Positions 11,739 to 24,265 of a DNA stretch of 64,000 bases are shown here, one piece after another. The stretch's first letter is position 1. Each line of letters opens with the position of its first letter. The DNA is from Brachynemurus nebulosus (taxonomy: Eukaryota; Arthropoda; Insecta; Neuroptera; Myrmeleontidae), in contig JAPWDM010000001.1 of the NCBI GenBank assembly GCA_035578155.1, forward strand, positions 79,610,925-79,674,924. Reading direction: 5' to 3'. A model generated the notes under the pieces. That model was not told the origin of the DNA and made no database searches. It saw only the letters and a program-made list of their open reading frames with translations. The position numbers and the translations under genes are program-made.

Positions 11739-12688
11739 TAAGTTAAAGTATTTGAATTAATTAAGTAACTAAATGATGTCCGCAAGAACCTTACGGACTG
11801 CCATAAGTTATATGAGATCCCTAGGACCCTTTTCTTACTGTTACGAGTACTAAAATTATTTTAGTTGAATAAAGATTATGTTGTATGAGTTTCGTCAGGG
11901 TTTACTGATCCCATAATTGTAAAAAATAAACTAACCTACCAATTTTGAAAATTTTTTCACTGTTGCAGAGCTAAACTGAAGTGAAATGATATATATACTT
12001 TTTTTGACAGATAATGGATACCTGAGATGTGACGTGTAAGGTTCATTTCTTTTTTTGTTTTGTCGAAACTGTAATTATTTGAATGGATTGGGATGACAAC
12101 GTCATACAGGTTTGGAAAACTAAAGTTTGAGCTTCAAGAATAAAATTTATGTGTGCCATGCTTTGCAATTTCAGGGAAACTACTATTAAAAATGAATAAA
12201 ATTAGTTAAGGCTGTCAATTTAGAAAATTATATGATTGTCAAATTATTTAGGCAATCTTCTAGTCTAGAAATTCGAAAAAATCGATTTTTTTCATATTTT
12301 TAAAGTTCAGACCTTTAAGAATAAGCCTCTAAAAGGATTTGCGGAAATTGGAATTATTTTTGGAGTTATGATTTTTTTTTACCTGCGTAATGTGTATCTT
12401 TTAAGTGTTAAATTCAAATTTTTAATATAAATTATTCAAAACTACTTTTTTCAGTACGGTTGACATGATATCTCAAGTTCTAATGCACCAATTTCCGGTG
12501 TATTAGATAAGCACCGTACTCACTACTTGCACTTGCCACTAAACACAAAGTGTTCACACGAACTGACAAGTGAAATTGTAAGTAGGTGGCAGTAGTAGTT
12601 AACGAACCAATCGTAACAATGGAGTACCACCATCTTAACGGAAAAATAATATTAAAGCCTGCTTAAACTTTATTCAAATGTAATTATT
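11739..12688. other. Non-coding, with HINE-type tandem unit remnant
   Basis: About 11790-12000 holds one and a half copies of the ~120-bp unit seen many times at 52830-53790 (shared phrase 'aattttgaaaattttttcactg' cut by one base, plus 'ataaactaacc'). The rest (12001-12688) has no gene. A short hairpin (atgcaccaatttccggtgtat) lies near 12483-12504. Confidence 0.55.
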
Positions 12689-13096
12689 TCATCATTAATA
12701 GAAGAAATTGAAAATGAAATAAAAAAACGTAAGCGAACGTGGACAAGAAAATGGTTACTTCGAAGAGATATTCGTGGGAATTCAGTTGGACTTTTAAAAG
12801 GGCTCTCTGTTGAAGATCAACCGGAATACAGAAGCTTTATGAGAATGACACCCGATCAGTTTCCTTTTTTGTTCGAAAAGATATCTCCTATAATTCAACG
12901 TATCGGCACTAATATGAGAAATGCAATTCCAGCAAAAATAAAATTAGAATTGACTTTGTCGTTTCTAGCTACGGGTAATAGTTATCGAAGTTTGTCACAC
13001 TTCTTTAGGGTTTCAAAACCATCAATTTCATTGTTAATTCCTGAAATTCTGAATGCGTTAGCTGAAATCTATATAAACATAGTAAATATTTATTAA
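12689..13096 (+). pseudogene. Harbinger transposase (HARBI1-like), N-terminal exon
   Basis: The frame gives IEEIENEIKKRKRTWTRKW, then DQPEYRSFMRM, the conserved FLFEKISP and LSFLATGNSYRSLSHFFRVS block, and ends shortly after ISLLIPEILNAL. This helix-turn-helix-like N-terminal third is typical of HARBI1/PIF transposases. The frame hits a stop at 13094-13096, just after a possible splice donor (GTAAAT at 13082), so it could be a true first exon. No downstream DDE exon is visible, and the next recognisable coding sequence is on the other strand. Hence I call it a fragment. Confidence 0.75.
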
Positions 13097-13213
13097 AAGT
13101 TGAATAAAAATTTTATATAAAATATTCAATCATAGGCTGAATTTAAAAAAGAATAACAATTAAAAAACTCTTGTTATAGAACAATATCGAAAAAAAATCA
13201 TTTTTTAATATTA

Positions 13214-14037
13214 CTAATTCATGTCTTCGTCGTCGAAAGAAAAGGGTACAGGTGTAGAAACAAAATCCTCTGGTACCGGTGTGCTCGCTGCGGAAGATCC
13301 GAATATCCAGAAATAAAATAAGTAGATACTGTAATATATATCTGCAACTATCAATAGCCAGTTCGGTTAAAATAGACTGTATTCTTGATTACGCAATTAC
13401 AGCTTTTTCATAAGATAAACTTTTTAATTGTGCAGCTACACTTTTTCCAAAACATTGAACTGATTTTCTTGAATTTTTTGATTTGCATTAACCACTTCTT
13501 GCAAGTTTTTTAATTCATTAATAACCTGCAAAATTTCCTTGCGATTTGAAATTTTTTTTAACTGGTGCGTTGAATTCTTAAATAGGTTTATTAGATACAC
13601 TAATATCCACTTCGGTAGTATCTTCCATATCCGGAAGATTATTTTCCAACTGAAATAATAAATAATGACATTGATAAATAATGACAATGACAAAAATATG
13701 TGACCGCCCCTTAATTCTTCCAGTACAATAATTCTCCGCCGCATTTGTTTCTTTTTTCCAGCAAACATCGAAATTACAGGATGTCGACGTGCTCTACAAT
13801 TTACCCTCGGTGCCATTGCCGGATTTCATAGATTTTTCAATTTTTCTTCTTTCCTGATAATGAGTAGAACGTAAATCTCGCGTTTTAGATTTGGCTTATG
13901 GTATGGTAAAACCTGGTATGTTTATTGAATCTACGACTTTTTTAAAGGACGTTTCCCGCATGGTTCTATTTTTAAATAAACGAGATTTTGTATTCCATAG
14001 GCATTCAAAATTTCTAAATAAATTTTATTGTCGTTTC
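13214..14037 (-). pseudogene. MADF-domain protein, Harbinger second gene
   Basis: Reading leftwards from about 14037 the frame gives LFRNFECLWNTKS, FKNRTMRE, INIPGF, and after one stop TRDLRSTHYQERRKIEKS with SGNGTE. This is the full order of a MADF domain (L-x-x-C-L-W-x...Y-x-x-R...L-R-x-x-Y-x-x-E). Then come basic and coiled-coil segments (QLKKISNRKEILQVINELKN). A separate piece ending in an acidic tail (PFSFDDEDMN, stop at 13214-13216) may be the last exon. In Harbingers this protein binds the transposase and brings it to DNA ends. Stops within the MADF block make it a pseudogene. Confidence 0.6.
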
Positions 14038-14298
14038 CGAATTGCACTTTTCTATCATTTTTATTTAACCTATAAAATAATTTCGATTTAAAATTAAAAA
14101 TGATACTTATTTTTAATAATTACATAATATGAAGTGCTTACTTAATTTAATTACATTCCAAGAAGATACATTTTAGTTATAATTCCATATGAACACAAAA
14201 AATTGAATAAAAATTTATAAAATTTGCCTATTTAAATAGCTGACATTTTAACTTGGTTATTTGGTTTATCCGGTCATAATAGTTTTCGTAGTAAACTA

Positions 14299-14603
14299 GA
14301 GTCCCCATAGTAAATAGAGTCGTGACATGTCATCCATTTTCTGTCCAAAACAGAGCGGGGAACTTCAAAATTAATTATCATATGTTTGAGTAAATATTTT
14401 GGGTACATAATTATTGTTCATAAGTTATGAATTAATAAACAGTTGAAAATTCTTAATTTAATTATTCTTTCTAGGTTAATCTAAATGATTTTTGTTAATA
14501 TTTAATTTATTTCTAATGTATTTTACGCAAACTGTGGATAGAAAATGCCGGAACCAATCAACGTTCAGCACACTTGTCAAAATTCTATTTATTATAGGGA
14601 CTC
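14299..14603. mobile_element. 305-bp MITE with TA target duplication
   Basis: Terminal inverted repeats of about 50 bp start GAGTCCC(C/T)ATA(G/A)TAAATAGA and continue with TGTCAxCxATTTTCT. The element is flanked by TA (14297-14298 and 14604-14605). No coding frame. TA duplication suggests a Tc1/mariner-type source, but the terminus is not one I recognise. Confidence 0.7.
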
Positions 14604-14605
14604 TA

Positions 14606-15774
14606 AACGAAACTCTATAGTAAAGCCATCTATGTAGTATAAATACAATTACTGTTTAGTTGCTATATTATTTTCCGTAACGGATGAACTTCATTTAAAC
14701 TAAGCAGCCTCAAATACACCAAAATTAACTTAAATAAATCACTTTTAAGCGCGAAAGTCGCAAAATTTGAAAAAAAATTTAAGATAAAAATTTTTATTTT
14801 TTTATTTTTTATTTCTGTTGCTTTATTGAATCAATTTTATCAACAAATAAGTATACTATTCCATTTAAAAAAAGGTAAGTTTATATCATAGCTCGAAAAC
14901 CATAAGAGCTATAAAGCTCCTGATTATAGCAAATGGTTGCCCCCGTCGATATCTACAACTCTTATTTGAACAATTTTTTGATTAAATCAACGGTTTGGCT
15001 GTAATTAAAATGGCAACTCTCAGAAAACTCACCTGTATATTACCAAAGAAATATGAACAAATCTTTGATCAAAGATCTTTGACATGTATCTATGACAGTG
15101 TAATAGCGGTCTTAAACACGATATTTGTATATAATTAAAAAAAGTAGTAAGGGAAATTTTTTTATTCATTATATAGATTTTATCCAAAGAAGTCTTACGA
15201 TGTAATTCTTAAAAAGAGTGTTTAAGTTGGAACACTGAATTATGCATTAAGTCGAAATATCATTTTGAAAATCAGTTAAAATAATTTTATTTATTGAATT
15301 ATGAAATACAATGAATTTAAACAATTATAATTAATTATGTACTAATAAATGATGGAAATCAAAAAATTTAGTGCATTTAATGTTACAAAATGACTATTTA
15401 TAACGGATGTAGTACTTGCTGAGATGTTTTCGTTACAAGTAATGTTGATGTTGATCGTATTATTTGATGCTGTTTTGCGACGTATGACATCGGCATCGAC
15501 TAGAATGGTAACAGACGTGCAGCGAAAACAATGGCCAGTGTATGCACTTGCGTTAGGCAAGCCTAGATATTCGGGTACTTTTTTGGTATAGCAAGAAATT
15601 TATTTATTCCTACGTCCACTTTAGTGCACTTTCATTAATGTAGTTTATAAAAAATGGTAAACTGTTTTTTATTCTCTTAGAACGTAATTCCATGTCATTT
15701 TACAAGTCGCATAAAAAGTTTTCTAAACGATAAAAGATCTGTATGTTTTGGTTGTCTGTCAGATATTTTAATTA
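14606..15774. other. Non-coding, nothing recognised
   Basis: No protein-like frame on either strand. A short palindrome (tctttgatcaaaga) lies near 15063. Confidence 0.5.
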
Positions 15775-15778
15775 TTAA

Positions 15779-16011
15779 CCCCTTTAGCGGCTATCCCGAG
15801 CACAGCTCGTCATATGAATTATACAACTTGAATGTCTCTCCCAACCTGAATTCGCCTCGTGTTGGTAACTGTAAGATTCTGTCATCTGCTATCGTAAAAG
15901 CATTACTAAAGCAAAAATTATCGAATGGGTAGGCCATATAATTATACAATTAAATTAAGTATTTTCAAAGAGCATTTTATTTGGCAAGTTTTACATGAGC
16001 CGCTAAAAGGG
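15779..16011. mobile_element. piggyBac-like MITE (copy 1)
   Basis: The 233-bp element has inverted ends CCCCTTTAGCGGCT and CCCTTTTAGCGGCT and is flanked on both sides by TTAA (15775-15778, 16012-16015). TTAA duplication plus CCC-starting ends is the piggyBac signature. There is no open frame, so it is non-autonomous. Confidence 0.8.
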
Positions 16012-16015
16012 TTAA

Positions 16016-16495
16016 AGATTTTCCAGTGTCTTCTACATCTTCCAGTTTAATACTTTTTATTTCTTGCTTTCCACAAACATGACTAATATTAATCCCAATG
16101 ATGAGAACTCCCAAAATAAATTTAAAATATACTGAATTACATTTATTAACATGTATCTATAAGTTACAAACTTATTACATTCATTAATAAATAGTTTATC
16201 GGATGCTTTTCGCAGAAATTCATTTATTTCTTTTGAAGTAAATTTCTTGATATTTTGCTTTTAAAACCGTCAGGTTTTCTTTTGAGTAGAGAGATTAATT
16301 TTAAATGACTTTAAGTATACACTTTTTGGTCTCTCTTAAAATATATGGACCAAAGTGAAGATGGTTTCATGTGCGACTAAAATGCAAAATACGCTAGAAC
16401 AAAACTGCAAAATACGTTAAAAATATGTTTCCTCAGAAACATTTAATTTTATTTGTAAGTCACCAATCCGTAAATTTCTAGGAGCACTTTCCTAC

Positions 16496-16496
<1 letters not shown>
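16016..16496. other. Non-coding, nothing recognised
   Basis: No gene or repeat end identified before the (TA)n tract. Confidence 0.5.

Positions 16497-16587
<91 letters not shown>
16497..16587. repeat. (TA)n microsatellite, about 45 units
   Basis: Uninterrupted TA dinucleotides for 91 bases. It differs in flanks from the two (TA)n tracts at 46.2 and 52.1 kb, which sit inside HINE-like elements. Confidence 0.95.
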
Positions 16588-16590
<3 letters not shown>

Positions 16591-17979
16591 GAGTCCACTG
16601 AAAGAACGATACAAGTCAATTTTTTTGAATTTTTATATCCATAAATCATAATTTAAATATATAATGTTAAATCAAATAAATTTAAATTTGTATGGGAAAA
16701 TAATTATTGCTTACAAAGTATGACCCATTCCACATTGAAAAAAAAATTCATTAAAACTATATTGTTTATACGAGCAGACTTTAAATAACAGTTGTACATA
16801 TTATTTGTACATATTATGTATGTACAAATAATAAATTGAATGTAATCGAGGCAGTTTGTTGACAACACCGTCCAAACTGACCGGTGTTTTCCATTTGAAA
16901 TGGGAAACATGGATACAAGCAACATTCAACAAATTTCTTTGATGTGATGCCGCTCAATGTTGACGTGTATCCGTCAACATTTTGCTTGTTGATGGGATAC
17001 ATGTTGGCAACACGTTGCCAATATGTTGCCAACAATTTTGTTACTTGGTTTGTACTTACCTTAAGAAACATTGTTGTATTAAATATATTTTACTTTAAAT
17101 ATGATGCTACATTTAAGTGCCGTCAGAACACAAGTAGACTTTTACTATCGGGACACAATGGGCTAAGTTACCTTCTAAAATTTAAATTTGATTGTTGAAG
17201 TGTTTGAATTTAACAATTAATTGTAAAGTAAACAAAGCACATTTCAAAAAAATTCCAACTTGTGTCGGTAGCTAGTCAATTAGCTTGTATTAAAATAAAC
17301 TGTTCAAAAGTTCCTGCTTCCTATCACGAAGTTGGAAACACGAAATTTAAGCTTAAATGAAGCTATAAATGTGGTTAATACACTTAAAATTGAACTAAAA
17401 CGAAATACTTCTGTCACAGTCCTTTAAAAATTTATTGATCTATTTTATCGAAAAATAAAGATTTTACATCGTTACTTAAGATTTCCAAAATAAACCCAGA
17501 GAACTTGGAATTAGAAATTTCTAATTTTTTAACACCAGCAATACTTGTTTGCTTTAAATGTGGTCCGATAACATCATGTAATGTGGAACATTCGTTTTCA
17601 AAATATAAAAATTTATTTTCTTAGTATCAACAAAATTTTCTTAAAAAACAAATTGAAAAACCCTTAGTTAATTCCTGTAACTCAAATAAAATTTTATTAA
17701 AATCATTTATTTGAATCTGTGTAAAATTAAAAATAAGCAATATATTATTGTTAAATGTTAATAAGTTTTTTTAATAAAATTATGGATATTGGGAAAACAA
17801 ATGGGGGAGTACCTTAATGTTTAGCCATCTGATGGTAAATAGTAAAATTACTGCTAGTAGGCTAAATCTGATAGGTAGATTTTATTGACAGATTGACATA
17901 ATAGTTAAATATGAAATTATTTTTTGAAAAGTAATATCGTATTATATTTTTACGTTACATTCGATTATAATAAAATAAA
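16588..17979. other. Non-coding, with small hairpins
   Basis: Around 16858-17040 several short inverted repeats occur. One is a perfect 9-bp stem (atgttgacg...cgtcaacat) at 16958-16981. Another is a run of gttggcaac/gttgccaa motifs up to 17032. No gene is seen. Confidence 0.5.
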
Positions 17980-18193
17980 ATGCGTGTAACTTTAAAAGAA
18001 ATATGCAAATTTGGAAATTGTAACCATGGTAGAAAACATTTTTTAAGTTGGGAAAATATTATAAATCGTAGGTATGTATTAAATTGCGGTAAAATGATTG
18101 TAAATTTCAAGAATTTTAAAATAACTAAGTTCACAAAAGTCAAATTTAAAAAGTAATCCTCATGAAATCGATGAAGAAATAAGTCAAGAAGGG

Positions 18194-18605
18194 TGTTTGC
18201 GCCTTTATTAAAATATACTTTGATTTAAATTTGATATTTACTCCGAGTTAATATTTTTTTTATGTAAACAAGATCCGATGCGCATGATCCTAATTTCTTT
18301 TCTAATTAGCGATCATTTTTAAGTAGTAATAGTTTTAGTTGTAGAAATATATAGTCGTTTTGGTGAACCATAGTTGTTATACAATCTAAAGCCTTTAGAA
18401 TTAGATTGTTATCCAAATTGTCGATAATTTTCTTATTTTAAATATCGCGTAGTGAAAGTGCTTCAGTGGTCCCATTTTCCATTGCATTTTTCCAATCCCT
18501 ATTTTTTGTGTTGGAACACCTTCGGAACCCAAACGGAGCGGTATTTAAGGTAAGAAGTTTTCCTCCCATTAATAATTTTTAGTTTTATTAGTGTTTTATC
18601 CAACA
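18194..18605 (+). repeat. BEL/Pao 5' LTR
   Basis: 412 bp, TGTT...AACA. It is matched almost perfectly by 24266-24682. It contains atatatag near 18347, a possible TATA element. Confidence 0.92.
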
Positions 18606-18977
18606 GTACTTCTGATCCATTCGAGCCGGAACCAGATATTTTTTGAAATACTCAAATTTTTGCATTTTTCTGCTATAGTGATTACGTAACACCTAGGTGT
18701 GCCGGTGTTACGTAACTCAATATACATACTTGTTTGAGTCGGTTAATTGTTGTATGAATGCAAGCCACACTAGCGCCACTCTCGTAGTTTCTTTTATATA
18801 CCTAACCTTGATTATTTATTGGTAACCGCATTGGCGGATCAGTTGGTTTTTTGTTTACAAACAACTTTGGGCATTTGTCATTAAAATTTACGAGTACTGA
18901 CTTTGTTTGTTTTTCCTTTTTTAAATAATTTTTATTACATAAAATTGTATTATTATTAAATTTATTAATATTTTATT

Positions 18978-19709
18978 ATGATGAAAACGGACGTTGAACT
19001 ACAATTAGAAAGATTAATAGCTCGTCGTGAAAATATTTTTCGCCGAGCCCAATTGTGTTTTGATGCAGGACAAGCCCTTGAAAGAGATTCTCAAAATGAA
19101 AATAAATTGAGAAACTTTGAAATTCGATTTGGTACAATAGAAAAAGTCGCTATCGATTATCATGATATTATACATGACATTATTCGTTTACAACAATTAC
19201 AACAACCTGATGTAACACCTTCGTATAATATCGTAGATGCTTTCGATGATATATACGATTCAATCCAATATTTAGCTAAAAAATTACTAAATAAACGCCC
19301 ACAACAAAAGGTAAACAGCGATACTCCAAATAGCAGTAATGATAATAAACCGCGGATAAATATGCCCCCAGTAGAGTTAGTAAAATTTAATGGAGAGAAT
19401 TTGGAAGTCTGGCCGTTGTTTTACGAAAACTTTCGACAGTTAATCCATTTGAAACCAGAGCTTTCGGACGCTGAGAAATTACAATATTTATTAGGCAGTT
19501 TGAGTGGACGCGCACTTAAAACATGCACATCAGTTGAAGCGGTTCCCGACAATTATAACATAATTTTTAAACTTTTAGAAGACACATATCATGATAAAAA
19601 ATATTTGGCCAATATGTACCTGGAGCGTTTAATTAATTTTCGAAATCTTCCAAATAATAATCCTAATAATTTGCAAATGTTTTTTAGAAAAATTCAATAC
19701 CAATGTTAA
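18978..19709 (+). pseudogene. BEL/Pao gag, first part
   Basis: Starts at the ATG at 18978. The N-terminal ~110 residues are helical and charged. The block VELVKFNGENLEVWPLFYEN (about residues 131-150) begins the DUF1759-type gag domain of Pao elements, running through LSDAEKLQYLLGSLSGRA. The frame ends at 19709, while the domain continues in the next frame from about 19703, so a one-base shift truncates it. Gag forms the particle that packages the RNA. Confidence 0.85.
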
Positions 19710-22172
19710 TAGTTTGAAAAGGTTAAACATTGAAAGGTTAGATGATTACATTTTAACATATTTAGCGATGTCAAAGTTACCCGTTGAAACCATTCATTCG
19801 TTCGAATTAGTACGTGATAGTTCTGATATTCCACAGTATGAAGAACTTATACGATTTAATCAAAAACAAAGTAAAATACCGTGTAAGCCAGATAAATCAC
19901 GCAATGTACCTAGTTGTAGCACACTAAATACCTGGAAAAATCCTAAATCATTTATTGCTAATTCCCCAGTAAATAAAAATTGTCCTTTTTGTCATAAATC
20001 TAACCATTTACTAAAAGATTGTGACCCATTTAAATCAAGTAAGTTCGACGTTAAATTTAAATTTATTAAAGAAAACAATATGTGTTTAAACTGTTTTTCT
20101 ACCAAACACAAAGTTTTATCATGTCCATCAAAATTTTCGTGTTTGAAATGTAATGCTAGACATCACACCTATTTGCATAAAAATCCTGAACCGACTAATT
20201 TTGTCAAAAATAGTTCAATGGTAAACAATGTTTCATCTAGCAAAACAACATTTTGTAATAGCAGTAATAATAACAATAATATTGAAAATAATCAAACACT
20301 TTGTTCTCAGATTATTGAAAACAAAAATATGTCAAATGTAATTTTGTTAAGTACCGCTTTAGTAAACACATATGACCGATGGGAAAAAGAACATACTTTA
20401 AGATTTCTAATTGATAATGCTTCGACTTCTAATTTACTTACCTTTGAAACTTGTAAAAAATTAGGATTATCCTATTGTAAATTTTCACATAACATAGTAG
20501 GTGTCGGTGGTACAGTGAAACCCCTAAAGGGGCGTACCAGTTTAAATATTTTTTCTAAAATTAATCCCAACTTCAAATATTCAATTGAAGTGTTACTTAT
20601 CGATACTATAACCAATTTATTACCTGATAACCCGGTTGATATTAGTGATTTACATCATTTAAAATATTTACCGTTAGCTGATCCCGCATTCCATATTCCT
20701 GATAAGGTAGACGGAATACTGGGTGCTTCCCTATTCGCTGAAATTTTAGGTTCGCATCGAGTCACGGGTGAACCAGGTACTCCCACAGCTATACAAACTT
20801 CTCTGGGTTATGTAGTTTTAGGTCCATCTCGCCCACTCAAAATCAATAGTACAACTAAAACTTATTGTACATTTGTAACTTTGGATTCCCTTGTGGAAAG
20901 AATGTTCGAATTAGAAAACTATCCAAGTCAACAACCGGATGAAAATGAAGCCGATATATGTGAGAATTTATTTTCGAATTCTGTTAGTCGAGATATTACC
21001 GGGCGTTATACCGTTAGTTTACCATTCAAAAGAGATCCTGCGGAACTCGGAAATTCGTATGAAATAGTCAAAAAACGATTGCTTGCTTTGGAATTCCGTT
21101 TGAAAAAATCACCCGAACTTCGTTCAGTTTATTCTAGTATATTGGAAGATTACTTGAATCAGGGACATATGTCGTTAGTAAAACATCCATCAACTACTTT
21201 CGGTTTTTATGCGGCACATCACTGTGTTTGGAAACCGGATAGCCCCTCAACCCCGTGTCGAATAGTATTTGATTTCAGTATGAAATCTGATAATGGAATT
21301 TCTCTGAATGAAATTTTGTACAAAGGTCCCAAGTTGCAAAATAACATATTTACTATCTTATTGAATTTTAGATTTTATCCAGTAGTTTTAGGAGCCGACA
21401 TTAAGGTGATGTATCGGCAAATAAATATAACAGAATCGCAGAGAAAATATCAACGAATTTTATGACGTTTCGACGAAAGTGATCCTATTTCAACCTACGA
21501 ACTGAATACGGTCACTTTCGGTGTTTCGTCATCTCCGTTTCTAAGTTTGCGAGTAGTTTAACAATTGTGTCAAGATGAATTGAATTCATTTCCTGATGTC
21601 ATAAAATACGTTCAACGAGATATGTTTATGGACGATTTAATACTTAGTTTCCCAAATGTTCAAACCGCAATTAAGTTACAACCACAGTTTGTAGAATTTT
21701 TTAGAAGAGGTGGTTTTCCATTAGTAAAATGGCAATCGAATTCTAAAATTGTTTTAACGCACATACCAAATGAAATTCAGTCACCGAATGTTATCGAGTT
21801 TGACAAATGTTACCTTAAGGTTTTAGGGTTAGAATATGTTCCTGTCACGGACGAATTTAAGGTCCATAAAATGAATGATCCCTGTACAAAACGAACCATG
21901 TTAAGTTTAGTTAGCCGTATTTTCGATCCATTAGGTTTTTTGCCCCCAATTTCCCTTAATATAAAACTATTAATTAAGAAAACTTGGTCCTTAAATTTGA
22001 ATTGGGATGATCCCGTTCCTCCCATAATAGGGAATTCGTGGGAAAAATTAAAATCAGAATTGCCTTTAATTGCAAATTTGAAAATTCCAAGACACATTGG
22101 TGTATTGGAAACCTCGTCATATAGCATCGTTGGATTTTGCGATGCCTCCCCTTCTGGTTACGCTTCTGTTGT
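19703..22172 (+). pseudogene. BEL/Pao gag C-terminus, protease and RT
   Basis: Begins with the end of gag, then cysteine knuckles (C-P-F-C-x4-H-x4-C near 19981, C-L-N-C-x4-H-x4-C near 20089, C-L-K-C-x4-H near 20140). An aspartic-protease-like block follows at about 20400 (LRFLIDNAST, where relatives have D-S-G), then the RT. RT blocks seen: RIVFDFS (about 21259), LGADIKVMYRQI, and the catalytic FMDDLI near 21625 in place of the usual Y-V-D-D. Two in-frame stops (21463-21465 and about 21558) and a T insertion near 22172 disrupt it. RT copies the element RNA into cDNA. Confidence 0.85.
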
Positions 22173-23890
22173 TTTATATTCGCACGGTTGACGAACGCGG
22201 TCAAGTCCGTGTTTCGTTTCTATGCTCCCAAGCTCGCGTTGCTCCCATGAATAAAATAACCTTACCTAGATTAGAACTTTGTGCTTCTACACAATTAGCA
22301 AAATTACTCGCGCATATTCGTGACACATATACCGATCGGATGCCAATAGAAAATATTTATGCGTTCTCCGATTCAATGATAACTCTTCACTGGATTCATT
22401 CCACAACAAAAAAATGGAAATCATTTATTTCCAATCGTATTTCAATAATTCAAAATTGTTTATTGCCTTCCTGTTGGCAGTTCATTTCCGGAAAACAAAA
22501 TCCTGCTTACTGTGCAAGTAGGGGATTATTCCCATTTGCCCTTGTAAATCACCCTACTTGGACGTCTGGTCCCCCTTGGTTGTTGCTCGCGCCTTCCGAA
22601 TGGCCAACAAAATGCCTTAAAACCGACATCAGTGAAGAAGATGTCGCACCTGAAATAGTTAGCTGTATCGCCATGAAAGAAACTGTCTCACCTCTTTACA
22701 TTTTAATCGAGTATTTTTCTTCCTGGACGAAACTTTTGAATTCCACTGTTTGTGCCCTTCGTTTTTGCCACATTTTATCATCAAATGGCAGTATAACTAT
22801 TGCCGATTTAAAATTAGGGGAAATTTATTTAATTCGTGCGGTTCAAAGACGGCATTTTCAAGAAGAATATGAGCTTCTCTTAAATAACAAACCTGTTAAT
22901 TCCAAAATTCGAAAACTAAACCCTTTCATCGAGAATGGTATTATCCGAGTTGGCGGGCGAATATCTAGAGCTAACATTAGTTTTGACCAAAAACACCCCA
23001 TCTTATTACCAAAATCAGATCCCTTCACTGTTTGTTTGGTAAATTATTATCATAAACTTTATTTTCATACTGGTGCTAACCTTTTGCAATCGTTAATTAG
23101 CAAACAATTCTGGATTTTATCCGCTAGAAGTGTTATTCGGAAATGTATTTGGTTATGTAATTTTTGTTTTCGAGCTCGTCCCAAGCCCCAGTATCCAATG
23201 ATGGCCGATCTACCCGCCGATAGAGTAAATCAAGCGCACGCATTTAATAAAACTGGAATCGATTTTACCGGTGCCTTTAAAATAACCTTAGGGCGTCATC
23301 GCGGTGCTAAAAGCCAGAAAGCTTATATTTGCTTATTCATTTGCCTCGTGACCCGTGCTATTCATTTAGAGTTAGTGGCGGATTTATCAACAGATTCGTT
23401 TTTAGCAGCATTTAAGCGCTTTATTTCCCGCCGAGGGAATTGTGCCGTAATTTTTTCTGATAACGCTACAAACCTGGTGGGCGCAAAGGGACAATTAGAT
23501 GAAGTTTATAAATTGATCTCTAGTCGTCAATATAAAGATGGTTTCCAGAGGGAACTTAATGTACATAGGATACAATGGAAATTTAATCCGCCTTCTGCCC
23601 CTCATATGGGAGGTATTTGGGAGGGTAATATTAAAAGTGTTAAGTTTCACTTAACACGTATAATTCAAGATAAAATTCTAACATACCAAGAATTTAATAC
23701 CATTTTGATTGAAATTGAAGCTTTATTAAATTCGAGGCCTTTGTGTGCATTAAGTAACGATCCAAATGACCTGGTCCCTTTAACCCCCGCACATTTTCTT
23801 TGTAGTTCACCCGTAAATTCGTTACCTATACCTGATTTTATCTGGAACAAATATAAATCCGCCATCAGTAGGGACTGTTGTTATTCTAAT
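22172..23890 (+). pseudogene. BEL/Pao RNase H and integrase
   Basis: From about 22185 the frame gives RTVDERGQVRVSFLCS and the RNase H block with AFSDSMITLHWIHS. Then come the integrase zinc finger (H-x5-H...C-x2-C, ending CIWLCNFC), and the DDE core with D in GIDFTG (about 23263), D in SDNATN (about 23458) and E in GGIWEGNIKS (about 23611). All three catalytic acidic residues are kept. The frame ends at 23935, but a shift at about 23885-23895 means the true C-terminus is read in another frame. Confidence 0.88.
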
Positions 23891-24044
23891 GCAAGAAAAT
23901 ATCCCGCCCTTGCAATGGCCAATTGGAATTATTGAGAAACTTCACCCCGGTCCCGACCAAATTGTTCGTATAGCCACCGTGAAAATAAAGAGTAATACAT
24001 ACGTCCGTCCCATCGTAAAATTATGCCCTTTGCCAAATCAATAA
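23883..24044 (+). pseudogene. BEL/Pao integrase C-terminal tail
   Basis: In the shifted frame the DUF5641-type tail is found: LQWPIGIIEKLHPGPDQIVR, then YVRPIVKLCPLP and a stop at 24042-24044. This marks the natural end of the polyprotein, about 220 bp before the 3' LTR. Confidence 0.8.
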
Positions 24045-24265
24045 CAAGTACACAATAAGTTTTTGTTTTCTTTAGTTTTTATTTATTTATTTTTTTTTTG
24101 GTATTTAAATTTGGTTTTACCCTATATAAGCCTATTTTATTTTAATTTTGTAGTAAGTATTAAAGAAATTACGAGAGTGGTAATCACTTAATTAAAGTGA
24201 AACTGAAAGAATTTTAGTTTAATTTTCTATAACATGATTTGCATTCATATTGCCCGGCCCGAGGA

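Larger units (their letters stand above)
4927..12000 (+). mobile_element. Helentron-type rolling-circle transposon, decayed
   Basis: This stretch codes, in one continuous order on the + strand, for a basic repeat N-terminus, a DUF6570-like region, an HUH Rep, a PIF1-like helicase, an AP-type endonuclease and a USP domain. Rep-helicase followed by endonuclease is the hallmark of Helentrons (Helitron2). The frame is cut by about seven frameshifts and seven or more stops, so the copy is dead unless some are assembly errors in A-rich runs. Ends are not resolved. The right limit is set where a tandem unit shared with the HINE-like elements of this window (about 11790-12000) appears. Confidence 0.75.
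12689..14037. mobile_element. PIF/Harbinger remnant (two convergent genes)
   Basis: The two genes that define animal Harbinger transposons lie side by side in convergent orientation: a transposase first exon on + (12689-13096) and a MADF/Myb-like DNA-binding protein on - (about 14037 to 13214). The catalytic DDE part of the transposase is missing between them, so this is an internally deleted copy. Terminal inverted repeats were not identified. Confidence 0.65.

Noticed and set aside
18606..18640. tRNA primer-binding site of the BEL/Pao element
   Set aside because: The sequence after the 5' LTR does not start with TGG. A tRNA-like stretch (ttcgagccggaacca) is in sense, not complementary, orientation, so no site is called.
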